Notes: generated by a model from the letters alone, not told the origin. Positions 1 to 10,911 are shown, counted from the stretch's first letter. The stretch: 64,000 bases of DNA from Catenuloplanes atrovinosus (GCF_031458235.1 NZ_JAVDYB010000001.1:1385001-1449000), one strand, 5' to 3'. Made by a program: numbers and translations.

Positions 1-192
1 ATTCTGGCGAATAGCACCCTGTTGAGTCCTGAAGGAACAACCGTGAGGTTGGGTCTTCGAGGAACGGAACGCCAGGCATGACCTTGCGCCAAATATCTCG
101 GCCGGTAGGCTGGCTGATTTGGTGTGTGGTGGTTGTGGGTTGGTTGTTTGTTGAGAATTGCACAGTGGACGCGAGCATCTTGTTTACTCTGT
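1..192 (+). other. 16S-23S internal transcribed spacer (3' part)
   Basis: The segment ahead of 23S carries the actinobacterial spacer motif TGTTGAGTCCTGAAGGAAC near position 20 and a boxA-like TTGAGAATTG at 151-160. No tRNA cloverleaf is visible, which fits the tRNA-free spacers usual in actinobacteria. The 16S gene lies to the left of the window. Confidence 0.85.
161..180 (+). other. left arm of the 23S precursor processing stem
   Basis: CACAGTGGACGC and following bases are complementary to 3286-3304, downstream of 23S. Together they form the long helix that brackets pre-23S and is normally cut by RNase III. Confidence 0.8.
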
Positions 193-3269
<3,077 letters not shown>

Positions 3270-3285
3270 CAGTCCTTTAAGCGTA

Positions 3286-3304
3286 GATGTTTGCGTCCAC
3301 TGTG
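3286..3304 (+). other. right arm of the 23S precursor processing stem
   Basis: GATGTTTGCGTCCACTGTG pairs with 161-180, including G-U pairs, enclosing the whole 23S precursor. Confidence 0.8.
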
Positions 3305-3354
3305 TGATGTCTGAGCAAACAACCGTGATGTTTTCCGGTTGATATGTTCATAGT

Positions 3355-3472
3355 GTTACGGCGGTTATAGCGGAGGGGAAACGCCCGGTCACATTCCGAA
3401 CCCGGAAGCTAAGCCCTCCAGCGCCGATGGTACTGCACTCGGGAGGGTGTGGGAGAGTAGGACACCGCCGGA
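3355..3472 (+). rRNA. rrf: 5S ribosomal RNA
   Basis: 118-nt 5S rRNA, 85 nt after 23S. Its ends (GTTACGGCGGT and ACACCGCCGGAC) pair as helix I. The internal sequences CCGAACCCGGAAGCTAAG and GGTACTGCACTCGGGAGG match actinobacterial 5S consensus. It is transcribed as the last member of the rrn operon. Confidence 0.97.
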
Positions 3473-3480
3473 CTTCTTTA

Positions 3481-3518
3481 CAATTGAGGGCCACCCTTCC
3501 CGGGTCGGCCCTTAGTTG
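3481..3518 (+). terminator. rrn operon terminator
   Basis: A 12-bp stem (CAATTGAGGGCC with GGCCCTTAGTTG, two G-U pairs) directly follows 5S and is followed by TTGTATTT. It is probably the intrinsic terminator of the rRNA operon. Confidence 0.8.
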
Positions 3519-3564
3519 TATTTCGGGCTCGCCCGGGCCGGGCGACATATCTCGACAGTAAGCC

Positions 3565-3585
3565 GGCGCTGCGAGCGGCAGCGCC
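3565..3585 (+). promoter_or_regulatory. leader hairpin before the RGG/TPR gene
   Basis: GGCGCTGC and GCAGCGCC form a perfect 8-bp stem with a 5-nt loop, a few bases upstream of the ribosome binding site GGAAGGA (about 3590-3596). It could tune translation of the RNA-binding-type protein downstream. That role is inference. Confidence 0.4.
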
Positions 3586-3605
3586 CCCAGGAAGGATGTA
3601 CCCCT

Positions 3606-6600
3606 GTGAACCCAGGACCGGACGGCGACAACCCGCGTTCTCGGCGGGATGACGGCCGCGACGGGCGGGGCCGCGACGACGCTCGCGGCAGCCGCGACAG
3701 TCGTGGCGGTGACCGGGACTTCCGGGGCGGCGACTCCCGCGGCGCCGGCGGCTTCCGCGACCGCGACTCTCGCGGCGGCGACTCTCGCGGCGGCGGTTTC
3801 CGTAGCGGCGGCGACCGTGACTCCCGTGGTGGCGGCTTCCGCAGCGGTGGAGATCGCGACTCCCGTGGTGGCGGCTTCCGTTCCGGCGGTGACCGTGACT
3901 CGCGTGGCGGTGGCTTCCGCAGCGGCGGCGACCGCGAGGGCGGTTTCCGCTCCGGTGGCGACCGCGACTCGCGCGGTGGTGGCTTCCGTTCCGGTGGCGA
4001 CCGCGATTCGCGTGGTGGCGGCTTCCGTAGCGGTGGCGACCGTGACTCGCGTGGTGGTGGGTTCCGCTCCGGGGGTGACCGTGAGGGCGGTTTCCGCTCC
4101 GGTGGCGACCGTGATTCGCGCGGTGGTGGGTTCCGTTCCGGCGGCGACCGTGACTCCCGTGGTGGCGGCTTCCGCGACCGCGAGGGACAGGGTGGCGGCT
4201 TCCGTAGCGGTGGCGACCGTGACTCGCGTGGTGGTGGTTTCCGCTCCGGGGGTGACCGTGAGGGCGGTTTCCGCGGTGGCGACCGTGACTCGCGCGGCGG
4301 CGGTTTCCGTTCCGGCGGCGACCGTGACTCCCGTGGCGGCGGCTTCCGCGAGCGTGAGGGACAGGGCGGCGGATTCCGCGGCGGGGATCGTGACTCGCGG
4401 GGTGGCGGCTTCCGCGACCGCGAGGGCGGCTTCCGCTCCGGCGGCGACCGTGACTCCCGCGGCGGCGGTTTCCGCTCCGGCGGCGACCGTGACTCGCGTG
4501 GTGGCGGCTTCCGCTCCGGCGGCGACCGCGACTCGCGTGGTGGCGGCTTCCGGGACCGTGAGGGCCAGGGCGGCGGCTTCCGCAGCGGCGGCGACCGTGA
4601 CTCCCGTGGCGGCGGCTTCCGCTCCGGCGGCGACCGTGACTCGCGCGGTGGCGGCCCTCGTGAGGGCGGCTTCCGTGGCGGCGACTCCCGTGGTGGAGAC
4701 TCCCGTGGTGGCGCGCCGCGTGAGGGCGGTTTCCGCGGTGGTGACCGTGACTCGCGTGGTGGCGGGTTCCGGGACCGTGAGGGCGGGTTCCGCGGTGGCG
4801 ACCGTGAGTCGCGCGGTGGTGGCTTCGGCGGTGCCCGCGAGGGTGGCTTCCGTGGCGGTGACCGGGACTCCCGTGGCGGCGGCTTCCGCGGTGGCGACCG
4901 CGAGGGCGGCTACCGGGGTGGTGACCGCGACTCGCGCGGCGGCGGTTTCCGTGGGGGCGACCGCGAGGGCGGTTTCCGTTCCGGTGGTGACCGTGACTCG
5001 CGTGGCGGCAACTTCCGGTCCGGTGGTGACCGTGACTCCCGGGGTGGTGGCTTCCGCGAGCGTGAGGGTGGCTTCCGGGGCGGCGACCGCGACTCGCGCG
5101 GTGGCGGGTTCCGCGAGCGTGAGGGTGGCTTCCGCGGCGGTGACCGTGACTCGCGCGGCGGCGGGTTCCGCGAGCGTGAGGGCGGCTCCCGCGGGGACTC
5201 GCGCGGTGGCTTCCGGGAGCGTGAGGGGGACGTCCGTAACGATCGGGGCGGGTTCCGCGAGCGCGAGGGCCAGGGGCAGGGCGGTCTCCGGGACGGTGAC
5301 CGGGGCGAGGACCGTACCGGTGGCACGCAGGCCGCGCCGGTCATCCCGGACGACGTCGAGGCGACCGAGCTCGATCGGGACGTACGCGCGGAACTGCTCT
5401 CGCTGAACAAGCCGGTGCAGGAGAGCGTCGCCCGGCACCTGGTGATGACCGGCCGGCTGGTCGACGAGGAGCCGGAGGAGGCGCTGGCGCACGCGCTGGC
5501 GGCCCGGCGGCTCGCCTCCCGGATCGCGGTCGTGCGCGAGGCCGTGGGCCTGGCCGCGTACCACGCCGGCGAGTGGCAGACCGCGATCGCCGAGCTCCGT
5601 ACGTACCACCGGATGAGCGGCAAGCAGACGCACGTCGCCGTGCTCGCGGACTGTGAGCGGGCGCTCGGGCGTCCGGAGCGCGCGATCGACCTGTTCCGCA
5701 ACACCGACAGCGCGACGCTGCCCAAGGACGCGGCCGTGGAGCTGCTGATCGTGGCCGCCGGCGCCCGTGGCGACATGGGCCAGAACGACGCGGCCGTCTC
5801 GATGCTGCAGGTCCGCGAGCTGACCGCCGAGGGCAACGCGCCGTGGGCCGGCCGGCTGCGCTACGCCTACGCCGACGCACTCCTCTCCGCCGGCCGCCGC
5901 GAGGAGGCCCGCGAGTGGTTCGCGCGCGCCGCGGCCGCCGACGAGGACGCCGTCACCGACGCCGCCGAGCGTCTCCTCGAACTCGACGGCGTCGAGATCG
6001 AGGACGACGACCAGTCCGACGACCCCTCCTCCTCCACCACCTCCGCGGCCCCTCACGCCACCACCGGCGCGGCAGCCGACGAGGACGACGAGGCCGACCT
6101 CGACGAGGACGCCGACGAGGGCGAGGGCGATCGCGACGGCGACGATGACGATCGCGACGACGACGATCGCGACGATGACGATGACGATCGCGACGACGAC
6201 GATAACGACGACGATCGCGACGACGACGATGACGACGACGATCGCGACGACGACGATGACGACGACGATCGCGACGATGACGATCGCGACGACGACGATG
6301 ACGATGACGATCGCGACGACGACGACGACGATGACGATGACGATGACGATCGCGAGGGCGACGACGATCGCGATGACGAGGATGACGACGATCGCGACGG
6401 CGACGACGATGATCTCGGCGACGACGACGATGATCTCGATGAGGATGATGAAGAGGACGACGTCGAGTCGGATGAGGACGAGGAACTGACCGGCACTGCC
6501 GGTTCCGGTGCCGAGTCCGAGAGTGCCGAGTCCGGCGCGGGGGAGAAGAACGCCGCCGACGAGGATGATGAGGACGCGAAGCTGAAGGCCAAGGAGGCCG

Positions 6601-6659
6601 CGGAGTCCTCGGCCTCGCGCGACCTCGGCCCGAAGTTCAACGACGGCACCACCCGCTGA
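3606..6659 (+). CDS. RGG-repeat / TPR-like / poly-Asp polyampholyte protein
   Basis: 1017-residue protein in three blocks. Residues about 20-575 are arginine/glycine repeats built on RDSRGGGFRSGGD (13-residue units, plus RDREGQ and REREG variants), i.e. dense RGG boxes of the type that bind RNA and phase-separate. Residues about 577-798 are a helical region with TPR-like repeats, resembling the TPR protein that sits upstream of the HAD/tlyA genes in other actinobacteria (Rv1691-like). Residues about 800-960 are almost pure Asp with Arg, and a Lys/Glu/Ala tail follows. I chose GTG 3606 because GGAAGGA lies just upstream; an earlier in-frame TTG lies inside the rRNA terminator. It lies directly behind the rRNA operon. 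The function is unknown; ribosome- or RNA-related condensation is an inference from composition and place. Confidence 0.85.
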   Translation: MNPGPDGDNPRSRRDDGRDGRGRDDARGSRDSRGGDRDFRGGDSRGAGGFRDRDSRGGDSRGGGFRSGGDRDSRGGGFRSGGDRDSRGGGFRSGGDRDSRGGGFRSGGDREGGFRSGGDRDSRGGGFRSGGDRDSRGGGFRSGGDRDSRGGGFRSGGDREGGFRSGGDRDSRGGGFRSGGDRDSRGGGFRDREGQGGGFRSGGDRDSRGGGFRSGGDREGGFRGGDRDSRGGGFRSGGDRDSRGGGFREREGQGGGFRGGDRDSRGGGFRDREGGFRSGGDRDSRGGGFRSGGDRDSRGGGFRSGGDRDSRGGGFRDREGQGGGFRSGGDRDSRGGGFRSGGDRDSRGGGPREGGFRGGDSRGGDSRGGAPREGGFRGGDRDSRGGGFRDREGGFRGGDRESRGGGFGGAREGGFRGGDRDSRGGGFRGGDREGGYRGGDRDSRGGGFRGGDREGGFRSGGDRDSRGGNFRSGGDRDSRGGGFREREGGFRGGDRDSRGGGFREREGGFRGGDRDSRGGGFREREGGSRGDSRGGFREREGDVRNDRGGFREREGQGQGGLRDGDRGEDRTGGTQAAPVIPDDVEATELDRDVRAELLSLNKPVQESVARHLVMTGRLVDEEPEEALAHALAARRLASRIAVVREAVGLAAYHAGEWQTAIAELRTYHRMSGKQTHVAVLADCERALGRPERAIDLFRNTDSATLPKDAAVELLIVAAGARGDMGQNDAAVSMLQVRELTAEGNAPWAGRLRYAYADALLSAGRREEAREWFARAAAADEDAVTDAAERLLELDGVEIEDDDQSDDPSSSTTSAAPHATTGAAADEDDEADLDEDADEGEGDRDGDDDDRDDDDRDDDDDDRDDDDNDDDRDDDDDDDDRDDDDDDDDRDDDDRDDDDDDDDRDDDDDDDDDDDDREGDDDRDDEDDDDRDGDDDDLGDDDDDLDEDDEEDDVESDEDEELTGTAGSGAESESAESGAGEKNAADEDDEDAKLKAKEAAESSASRDLGPKFNDGTTR
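3690..5330 (+). repeat. 39-bp-type in-frame tandem repeats coding the RGG region
   Basis: Degenerate tandem units of about 39 nt encode RDSRGGGFR(S)GGD. Length changes stay in frame and third positions vary freely, so selection appears to act on the protein. Confidence 0.85.
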
Positions 6660-6680
6660 TCCGGCTTCATCGCTGATTTA

Positions 6681-6714
6681 CAGAAGGCCCCGGCCACTCG
6701 GCCGGGGCCTTCTG
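6681..6714 (+). terminator. intrinsic-type terminator
   Basis: A near-perfect inverted repeat (CAGAAGGCCCCGGC with GCCGGGGCCTTCTG, 6-nt loop) lies 21 nt after the RGG/TPR stop codon. Confidence 0.85.
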
Positions 6715-6750
6715 CATGCCATCGCCCCGGCGCCTGTCGACGATAAGCCG

Positions 6751-6773
6751 ATATTTCAGGCGCGAAGCGCCCG
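6751..6773 (+). repeat. short hairpin related to the dispersed palindrome element
   Basis: The stretch ATTTCAGGCGCGAAGCGCCC nearly matches 57139-57161 (two differences over 23 nt) and contains the hairpin GGGCGC/GCGCCC-type stem with a GAA loop. The same ATTTCGGGCGC core, reversed, is at 40974-40990. Like those copies it lies beside a tandem array (7010-7143). Confidence 0.55.
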
Positions 6774-6929
6774 CGGCCGCATCCGACGCACGACGCCGGC
6801 CCGGGCAAGCCGACGCGCCGGGAACAACGCGCCCGCCGCCGTCACGTGCCTGGCGGGTGCTGCCGCGAATGCCGCCCGGCGCCGGTGCCGCGCCCGGCCG
6901 CCGGCCCGCCTCCCACCTCTCCCGCGCGC

Positions 6930-6987
6930 CGATCTAGGGCGGATGCCAGCGCTTTGATCTCCAACTACGCGAATGTCCCCTAGATCG
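6930..6987. repeat. inverted repeat CGATCTAGGG ... CCCCTAGATCG
   Basis: A 10-bp inverted repeat with a 37-nt loop lies in the noncoding stretch between the RGG/TPR gene terminator and the 18-bp array. The rest of 6774-6929 shows no convincing gene. Confidence 0.5.
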
Positions 6988-7009
6988 CGGGGGCGGCGGG
7001 GCGGCAGGG

Positions 7010-7143
7010 CGGAGGGCGCGGCGGGGGGCGGAGGGCGCGCCGGGGGCGGAGGGCGCGCCGGGGGCGGAGGGCGCGCCGGGGGCGGAGGGCGCGCCGGGGG
7101 CGGCGGGGGCGGAGGGCGCGGAGGGCGCGGAGGGCGCGCCGGG
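7010..7143. repeat. GC-only minisatellite, about 18-bp unit
   Basis: About four near-identical copies of GGCGGAGGGCGCGCCGGG are followed by shorter GGCGGAGGGCGC variants. The + strand is strongly purine-biased and almost lacks A and T. It ends 15 bp before the 3' end of the MerR gene. All frames are open only because of composition, so I do not call a protein here. Confidence 0.8.
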
Positions 7144-7158
7144 GAGGGGGTGGAGGGG

Positions 7159-7560
7159 TCAGGGGGTGGTGGCGAGGGCGGGGGTGGCCGGGTATGGGGT
7201 GTGGTGTTCGCAGGCGGAGGGGGTTTGGGAGCTGATGATGATGGCGTTGAGGCGGTCGCGGGTGGCGATGAGGTCCTGGATCTGGCGGTCGATGCGGTCG
7301 CGTTCGGCCTTGAGGAGAGCGGTGGAATGCTCACTGGGCTCGTTGGCGTCGACGCAGGGGAGGAGTTCGGCGATGTGGCGGCTGGAGAGGCCGGCGCCGT
7401 AGAGCTGCTGGATCAGGCGGACGCGCTCGACGGCCGGCTCGGGGTAGTGGCGCTGGCCGCTGGCGCTGCGGGCGGCGTGCAGCAGGCCCTGCTCCTCGTA
7501 GTAGCGCAGCGCGCGCACGCTCACGCCGGCGCGGGTGGACAGGTCGCCGATTCGCATCAT
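7159..7560 (-). CDS. MerR-family transcriptional regulator, copy 1
   Basis: 133-residue one-component regulator. The N-terminus IGDLSTRAGVSVRALRYYEE is a MerR winged helix-turn-helix. A Pro-rich wing (GQRHYPEPAVERV), the effector helix and a coiled-coil dimerisation helix (about residues 75-115) follow. Cysteines occur in LLPC and in the C-terminal CEHH, possible redox or ligand sites. ATG 7560 is used (a second ATG is at 7557), with GGGAG upstream. It is divergent from the dehydrogenase at 7651 with a MerR-type operator between, so it probably activates that gene and represses itself. The whole pair is duplicated at 8337-9523. Confidence 0.88.
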   Translation of the reverse strand: MMRIGDLSTRAGVSVRALRYYEEQGLLHAARSASGQRHYPEPAVERVRLIQQLYGAGLSSRHIAELLPCVDANEPSEHSTALLKAERDRIDRQIQDLIATRDRLNAIIISSQTPSACEHHTPYPATPALATTP

Positions 7561-7579
7561 CGCTGCTCCCGGGAAGGTG

Positions 7580-7611
7580 TTGCCTCTGACGTCAGTGTCA
7601 GGTTCTAGCGT
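7580..7611 (+). promoter_or_regulatory. MerR-type promoter/operator, module 1
   Basis: TTGCCT (-35, 7580-7585) and CTAGCG/TAGCGT (-10, 7605-7611) are separated by 19-20 bp, the overlong spacer typical of MerR-activated promoters. The spacer contains the dyad TGAC-N6-GTCA. Almost the same element is at 8754-8785. Confidence 0.75.
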
Positions 7612-7650
7612 AGCTCCCGGCAGGCGAACAACTCGCAACGGGAGGAAAGC

Positions 7651-8355
7651 ATGCGGATCGCGAACCAGATCGCCCTGGTCACCGGCGCCAATCGAGGGTT
7701 GGGGCGGCATTTCGCGGAGCAGCTGCTGGAGCGCGGCGCGGCGAAGGTCTACGCGACGGCGCGGCGGCCGGAGGCGGTCGATCTGCCGGGCGTGGAGGTG
7801 CTGCGGCTGGACGTCACGGACCAGGCTTCGATCACGGAGGCGGCGGCCCGGGCGACGGACGTGACGCTGCTGGTCAACAACGCGGGGATCTCCACCCGGT
7901 CCAACCTGCTCACCGGTGACCCGGCGGACGTCCGGGCCGACCTGGACACCAACTTCTGGGGCACGCTGGCGGTCACCAAGGCGTTCGCGCCGATCCTGGG
8001 AGCGAACGGGGGTGGCGGCATCCTCAACGTACTGTCCGCGATGTCCTGGTTCTCCTATGACGGGTCGAACTCGTACGCGGTGGCGAAGGCGGCGGCGTGG
8101 GCGCTGACCAACGGGGTGCGGCTGGAGCTGGCGGGGCAGGGCACCCGGGTCGCCGCGTTCCACCTGGGGGTGGCGGACACGGACTTCTCGGCCTGGTACA
8201 CCGCGACCCCGAAGATGGACCCGGCGGCCGTGGTACGGGCGGGGCTGGACGGGCTGGAGGCGGGGCAGATCGAGATCCTGGGCGACGAGTGGTCCGCCGC
8301 CATCAAGGCGTCGCTGGCGAGGGACCCGCGCGAGTTCTACCCCGCGGTGGCGTGA
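7651..8355 (+). CDS. short-chain dehydrogenase/reductase, copy 1
   Basis: 234-residue classical SDR, probably a cytoplasmic NAD(P)-dependent oxidoreductase of unknown substrate. The nucleotide-binding TGANRGLG motif is at about residues 11-18, NNAG near 75, a catalytic Ser near 130 (NVLSAMSW) and YAVAK (Tyr/Lys pair) near 145-149. GGAGGAAAGC upstream is a good ribosome binding site for ATG 7651. The last 19 nt overlap the convergent MerR copy 2. It is closely similar along its whole length to the SDR at 8825. Confidence 0.9.
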   Translation: MRIANQIALVTGANRGLGRHFAEQLLERGAAKVYATARRPEAVDLPGVEVLRLDVTDQASITEAAARATDVTLLVNNAGISTRSNLLTGDPADVRADLDTNFWGTLAVTKAFAPILGANGGGGILNVLSAMSWFSYDGSNSYAVAKAAAWALTNGVRLELAGQGTRVAAFHLGVADTDFSAWYTATPKMDPAAVVRAGLDGLEAGQIEILGDEWSAAIKASLARDPREFYPAVA

Positions 8356-8732
8356 GCCGGGTACACCAGGTGGCCGCAGGTGCCCGGGGTGGCGGTGGTG
8401 CACTCGACGATCACCTCGTCGAGGCGGTCGCGGGTGGCGACGAGCTCCCGGATCTGCCGGTCGATGCGGTCGCGTTCGGTGCGCAGCAGCGTGATCGCCT
8501 CGTCCGTGGCCTCCTGCGCGTCCACGCAGGGGAGCAGCACGGAGAGCGAGCGGCTGGACAGGCCGGCGGCGAACAGGCCCTGGATCAGGCCGACGCGTTC
8601 CACCGCGGCCTCGGGGTAGGCGCGCTGCCCGCCGCCGGTGCGCGCGGCGGGCAGCAGGCCCTGCTCCTCGTAGTAGCGCAGCGCGCGCGTGCTCACGCCG
8701 GTCTTCGCGGCCAGGTCGCCGATGCGGATCAC
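8337..8732 (-). CDS. MerR-family transcriptional regulator, copy 2
   Basis: 131-residue paralogue of the regulator at 7159, with the same HTH (IGDLAAKTGVSTRALRYYEE), wing (GQRAYPEAAVERV) and LLPCVDA motif. Its C-terminal cysteines (CTTATPGTCGH) differ from copy 1. GTG 8732 is chosen because CTGGAG lies 6 nt upstream; a longer reading from TTG 8759 would start inside the -35 box. It is divergent from the second SDR and its 3' end overlaps that of the first SDR. Confidence 0.88.
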   Translation of the reverse strand: MIRIGDLAAKTGVSTRALRYYEEQGLLPAARTGGGQRAYPEAAVERVGLIQGLFAAGLSSRSLSVLLPCVDAQEATDEAITLLRTERDRIDRQIRELVATRDRLDEVIVECTTATPGTCGHLVYPAHATAG

Positions 8733-8753
8733 GCGGGCTCCAGGAGATCGGAC

Positions 8754-8785
8754 TTGCAATTGACGTCAACGTCAAGTTTTAGCGT
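8754..8785 (+). promoter_or_regulatory. MerR-type promoter/operator, module 2
   Basis: TTGCAA (8754-8759), a 19-bp spacer with the perfect dyad TTGACG-TCAACGTCAA, then TTAGCG/TAGCGT (8779-8785). It aligns base for base in layout with 7580-7611, including the shared downstream TAGCTCCCGGC. Confidence 0.8.
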
Positions 8786-8824
8786 AGCTCCCGGCCACAT
8801 CAGCCACTGAAGGGGAGCGACGTC

Positions 8825-9523
8825 ATGAAACTGGAGAACTCGGTCGCGCTGGTCACCGGCGCCAACCGTGGGCTGGGCCGGGACTTCGCGGAGCAACTGC
8901 TGGAGCGCGGCGCGGCCAAGGTCTACGCGACGGCGCGCCAGCCCGAGTCCGTCGACCTGCCGGGCGCCGAGGTGCTGCGGCTGGACATCACCGATCCGGC
9001 GTCGATCGCGGACGTGGCGGCCCGGGCCACGGACCTGACCCTGCTGGTCAACAACGCGGGCAACGCGTCGTTCGCGAACCTGGTGGACGGCGACGAGACG
9101 GAGATCCGAGGCCAGCTGGACGTGTTCTTCTGGGGGCCGCTGCGGCTGGTGCGCGCGTTCGCGCCGATCCTGCGGGCGAACGGCGGCGGTGGAATCCTCA
9201 ACATCAACTCCGCGATGTCCTGGGTGGCGGGCGGCCGGGCGAACGCCTACCACGTGGCCAAGGCCGCGCAGTGGGCGATGACCAACTCGGTGCGCGGCGA
9301 GCTCGACGGCCAGGGCACCCACGTCGCGGGCGCGTACTTCGGCATGACGGACACCGGTCACCAGGACTTCTGGACCGGGCCGCTGAACGACGCGGCGGAG
9401 ATCGCGAGGCGCACGCTGACCGCGTGCGAGGCGGGCGAGGTCGAGATCATCCCGGACGAGCTGGGTGCGAACGCGAAGGCGATGCTGGCGGGTCCGCCGC
9501 GGGTCCACCCCACGGCGGGGTGA
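8825..9523 (+). CDS. short-chain dehydrogenase/reductase, copy 2
   Basis: 232-residue classical SDR, paralogue of the 7651 gene. TGANRGLG is at residues 11-18, NNAG near 75, a Ser in NINSAMSW and YHVAK carries the catalytic Tyr and Lys. The substrate-side loop after the active site (YFGMTDTGHQDFW) differs from copy 1 (HLGVADTDFSAWY), so the duplicates may have diverged in substrate. GAAGGGGAGCGACGTC precedes ATG 8825. It lies behind the second MerR operator. Confidence 0.9.
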   Translation: MKLENSVALVTGANRGLGRDFAEQLLERGAAKVYATARQPESVDLPGAEVLRLDITDPASIADVAARATDLTLLVNNAGNASFANLVDGDETEIRGQLDVFFWGPLRLVRAFAPILRANGGGGILNINSAMSWVAGGRANAYHVAKAAQWAMTNSVRGELDGQGTHVAGAYFGMTDTGHQDFWTGPLNDAAEIARRTLTACEAGEVEIIPDELGANAKAMLAGPPRVHPTAG

Positions 9524-9578
9524 CGCGCGAGCACGCCTGGAATGATCGGGGCGGAACAGCGACGGCCGAGGAGGCAGC

Positions 9579-10403
9579 GTGAGCGATCGTCTGATCGACG
9601 GGTACGACCTGGTGATCTTCGACCTGGACGGGGTGGTCTACCTGATCGACCAGCCGATCCCGGGCGCGGTCGAGGCCATCGCGCGGCTGCACGAGGCCGG
9701 GATTCCGGTCGCCTACGCCACGAACAACGCGTCCCGCCGGGCCGCCGACGTGGCCGCGCTGCTCACCGGCATGGGCATCCCGGCCACGCCGGAGGAGGTG
9801 CTGACCTCGGCGGGCGCGTCCGCGGCCGTGCTGGCGGACCGGCTGCCGGCCGGCGCGAAGGTGCTGGTCGTCGGCGCGGACGCGCTGCGCGCCGAGATCG
9901 AGGCCGCCGGGCTGACCGTGGTCGGCAAGGCGGAGGACCGGCCGGCCGCGGTCGCGCAGGGATACGGCCCGGCGGTCGGCTGGGCGGACCTGGCCGAGGC
10001 GAGCGTGGCGATCCGGGCCGGCGCGATGTGGCTGGCCACCAACACGGACAAGACGCTGCCCAGCCCGCGCGGGCCGCTGCCCGGCAACGGGTCGCTGGTC
10101 GCGGCGCTTCGCCACGCGCTCGGCCGGGACCCGGACGTGATCGTCGGCAAGCCGGCGCCCGCGCTGTTCACCACCGCGGCGGAGCGGGTCGGGGCCAGGA
10201 AGGCGCTGGTCGTCGGCGACCGGCTGGACACCGACCTGGAAGGCGCGGTCCGGGCCGGCATGGACGGGCTGCTCGTGCTCACCGGCGTGCACACGATCGA
10301 GGACCTGCGCGCGGCCCCGGCGGAACAGAAGGCCACGTTCGTCGCGGCCGACCTGGGCGGCCTCTTCGCGCCGGCGGTCAAGGCGGACGACTACAAGGCC
10401 TAG
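9579..10403 (+). CDS. HAD-superfamily IIA hydrolase (NagD-like)
   Basis: 274-residue cytoplasmic phosphatase of the NagD/haloacid dehalogenase IIA type. Motif I FDLDGVVY (nucleophile Asp near residue 15), motif II ATNNAS near 47, the IIA cap domain, then motif III GKPAP near 190 and motif IV VVGDRLDTD near 208. It starts at GTG behind GAGGCAGC. Its position upstream of tlyA matches Rv1692 in M. tuberculosis, reported there as a glycerol-3-phosphate phosphatase. Substrate specificity here is inferred from position only. A strong hairpin begins at its stop codon. Confidence 0.88.
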   Translation: MSDRLIDGYDLVIFDLDGVVYLIDQPIPGAVEAIARLHEAGIPVAYATNNASRRAADVAALLTGMGIPATPEEVLTSAGASAAVLADRLPAGAKVLVVGADALRAEIEAAGLTVVGKAEDRPAAVAQGYGPAVGWADLAEASVAIRAGAMWLATNTDKTLPSPRGPLPGNGSLVAALRHALGRDPDVIVGKPAPALFTTAAERVGARKALVVGDRLDTDLEGAVRAGMDGLLVLTGVHTIEDLRAAPAEQKATFVAADLGGLFAPAVKADDYKA

Positions 10404-10456
10404 AGACCCGTTCGAGGGGTACGGAGTCCGGCCCCGTACCCCTCGAACGGGTTCTC
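10403..10456. terminator. bidirectional terminator between convergent genes
   Basis: A stem of at least 20 bp (GAGACCCGTTCGAGGGG arm at 10403-10424 with its complement ending at 10456) starts in the HAD stop codon and ends in the stop codon of the convergent SCP2-like gene, so it can serve both. Confidence 0.85.
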
Positions 10457-10790
10457 AGAGAAGCTTGCGGAGCTTGAGCAGGTCGAACGGGTTGGCGCCG
10501 ATCTTCACCTGGCCGGCGCCGACCGCCTTCATCACGTCGAGCCGGCCGTTGACCAGCTCGATCAGGTCGTCGCTGTTCGCGGTGAGGGAGATCTTCGCCT
10601 TCGGGTCGTCGCCGTCGGCGATGTCGACCAGCCGGCCGTCCACCAGCTTGCCGTGGAACGCGGTGCCCAGGTCGGGGACGCGCGCGGCGAGCGTGCGGTT
10701 GAGGTCGATGCGCTGCTGGGCCGCCGCGTTCGCGGCGAGCCGCGCCGCGAGGGTGTTCAATGCCGCCCGAACCTCGTCTACGCTGGCCAC
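10455..10790 (-). CDS. SCP2 sterol-binding-domain-like small protein
   Basis: 111 residues. The core, with NRTLAARVPDLGTAFHGKLVDG, then DPKAKISLTANSDDL and a final MKAVGAGQVKIGANPFDLLKLRKLL-type segment, resembles actinobacterial SCP2-fold proteins that bind lipids. GTG 10790 is preceded by GGAGAGGATCAGGC; the longer frame upstream is arginine-rich and unlikely. It is convergent with the HAD gene. The precise ligand is unknown. Confidence 0.7.
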   Translation of the reverse strand: MASVDEVRAALNTLAARLAANAAAQQRIDLNRTLAARVPDLGTAFHGKLVDGRLVDIADGDDPKAKISLTANSDDLIELVNGRLDVMKAVGAGQVKIGANPFDLLKLRKLL

Positions 10791-10911
10791 GCCTGATCCT
10801 CTCCACGCCGGTCGCCGGTCTCCCGCACGGTACCGCACGGGTCCGGCGGCGTCGCCCGGTAGCGTGGCACGCGCGGGGACTGTGCTGAGCGGAACAGTGA
10901 GGGGAAGCCGG

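Noticed and set aside
1-192. tRNA gene in the 16S-23S spacer
   Set aside because: No cloverleaf or T-loop GGTTCGAATCC-type sequence is present.
3348-6056. 902-residue minus-strand open frame rich in Ala/Thr/Val
   Set aside because: It is the antisense shadow of the RGG repeat region and runs into 5S rRNA. Repeat length variation fits the plus-strand frame, which has a ribosome binding site and the TPR core.
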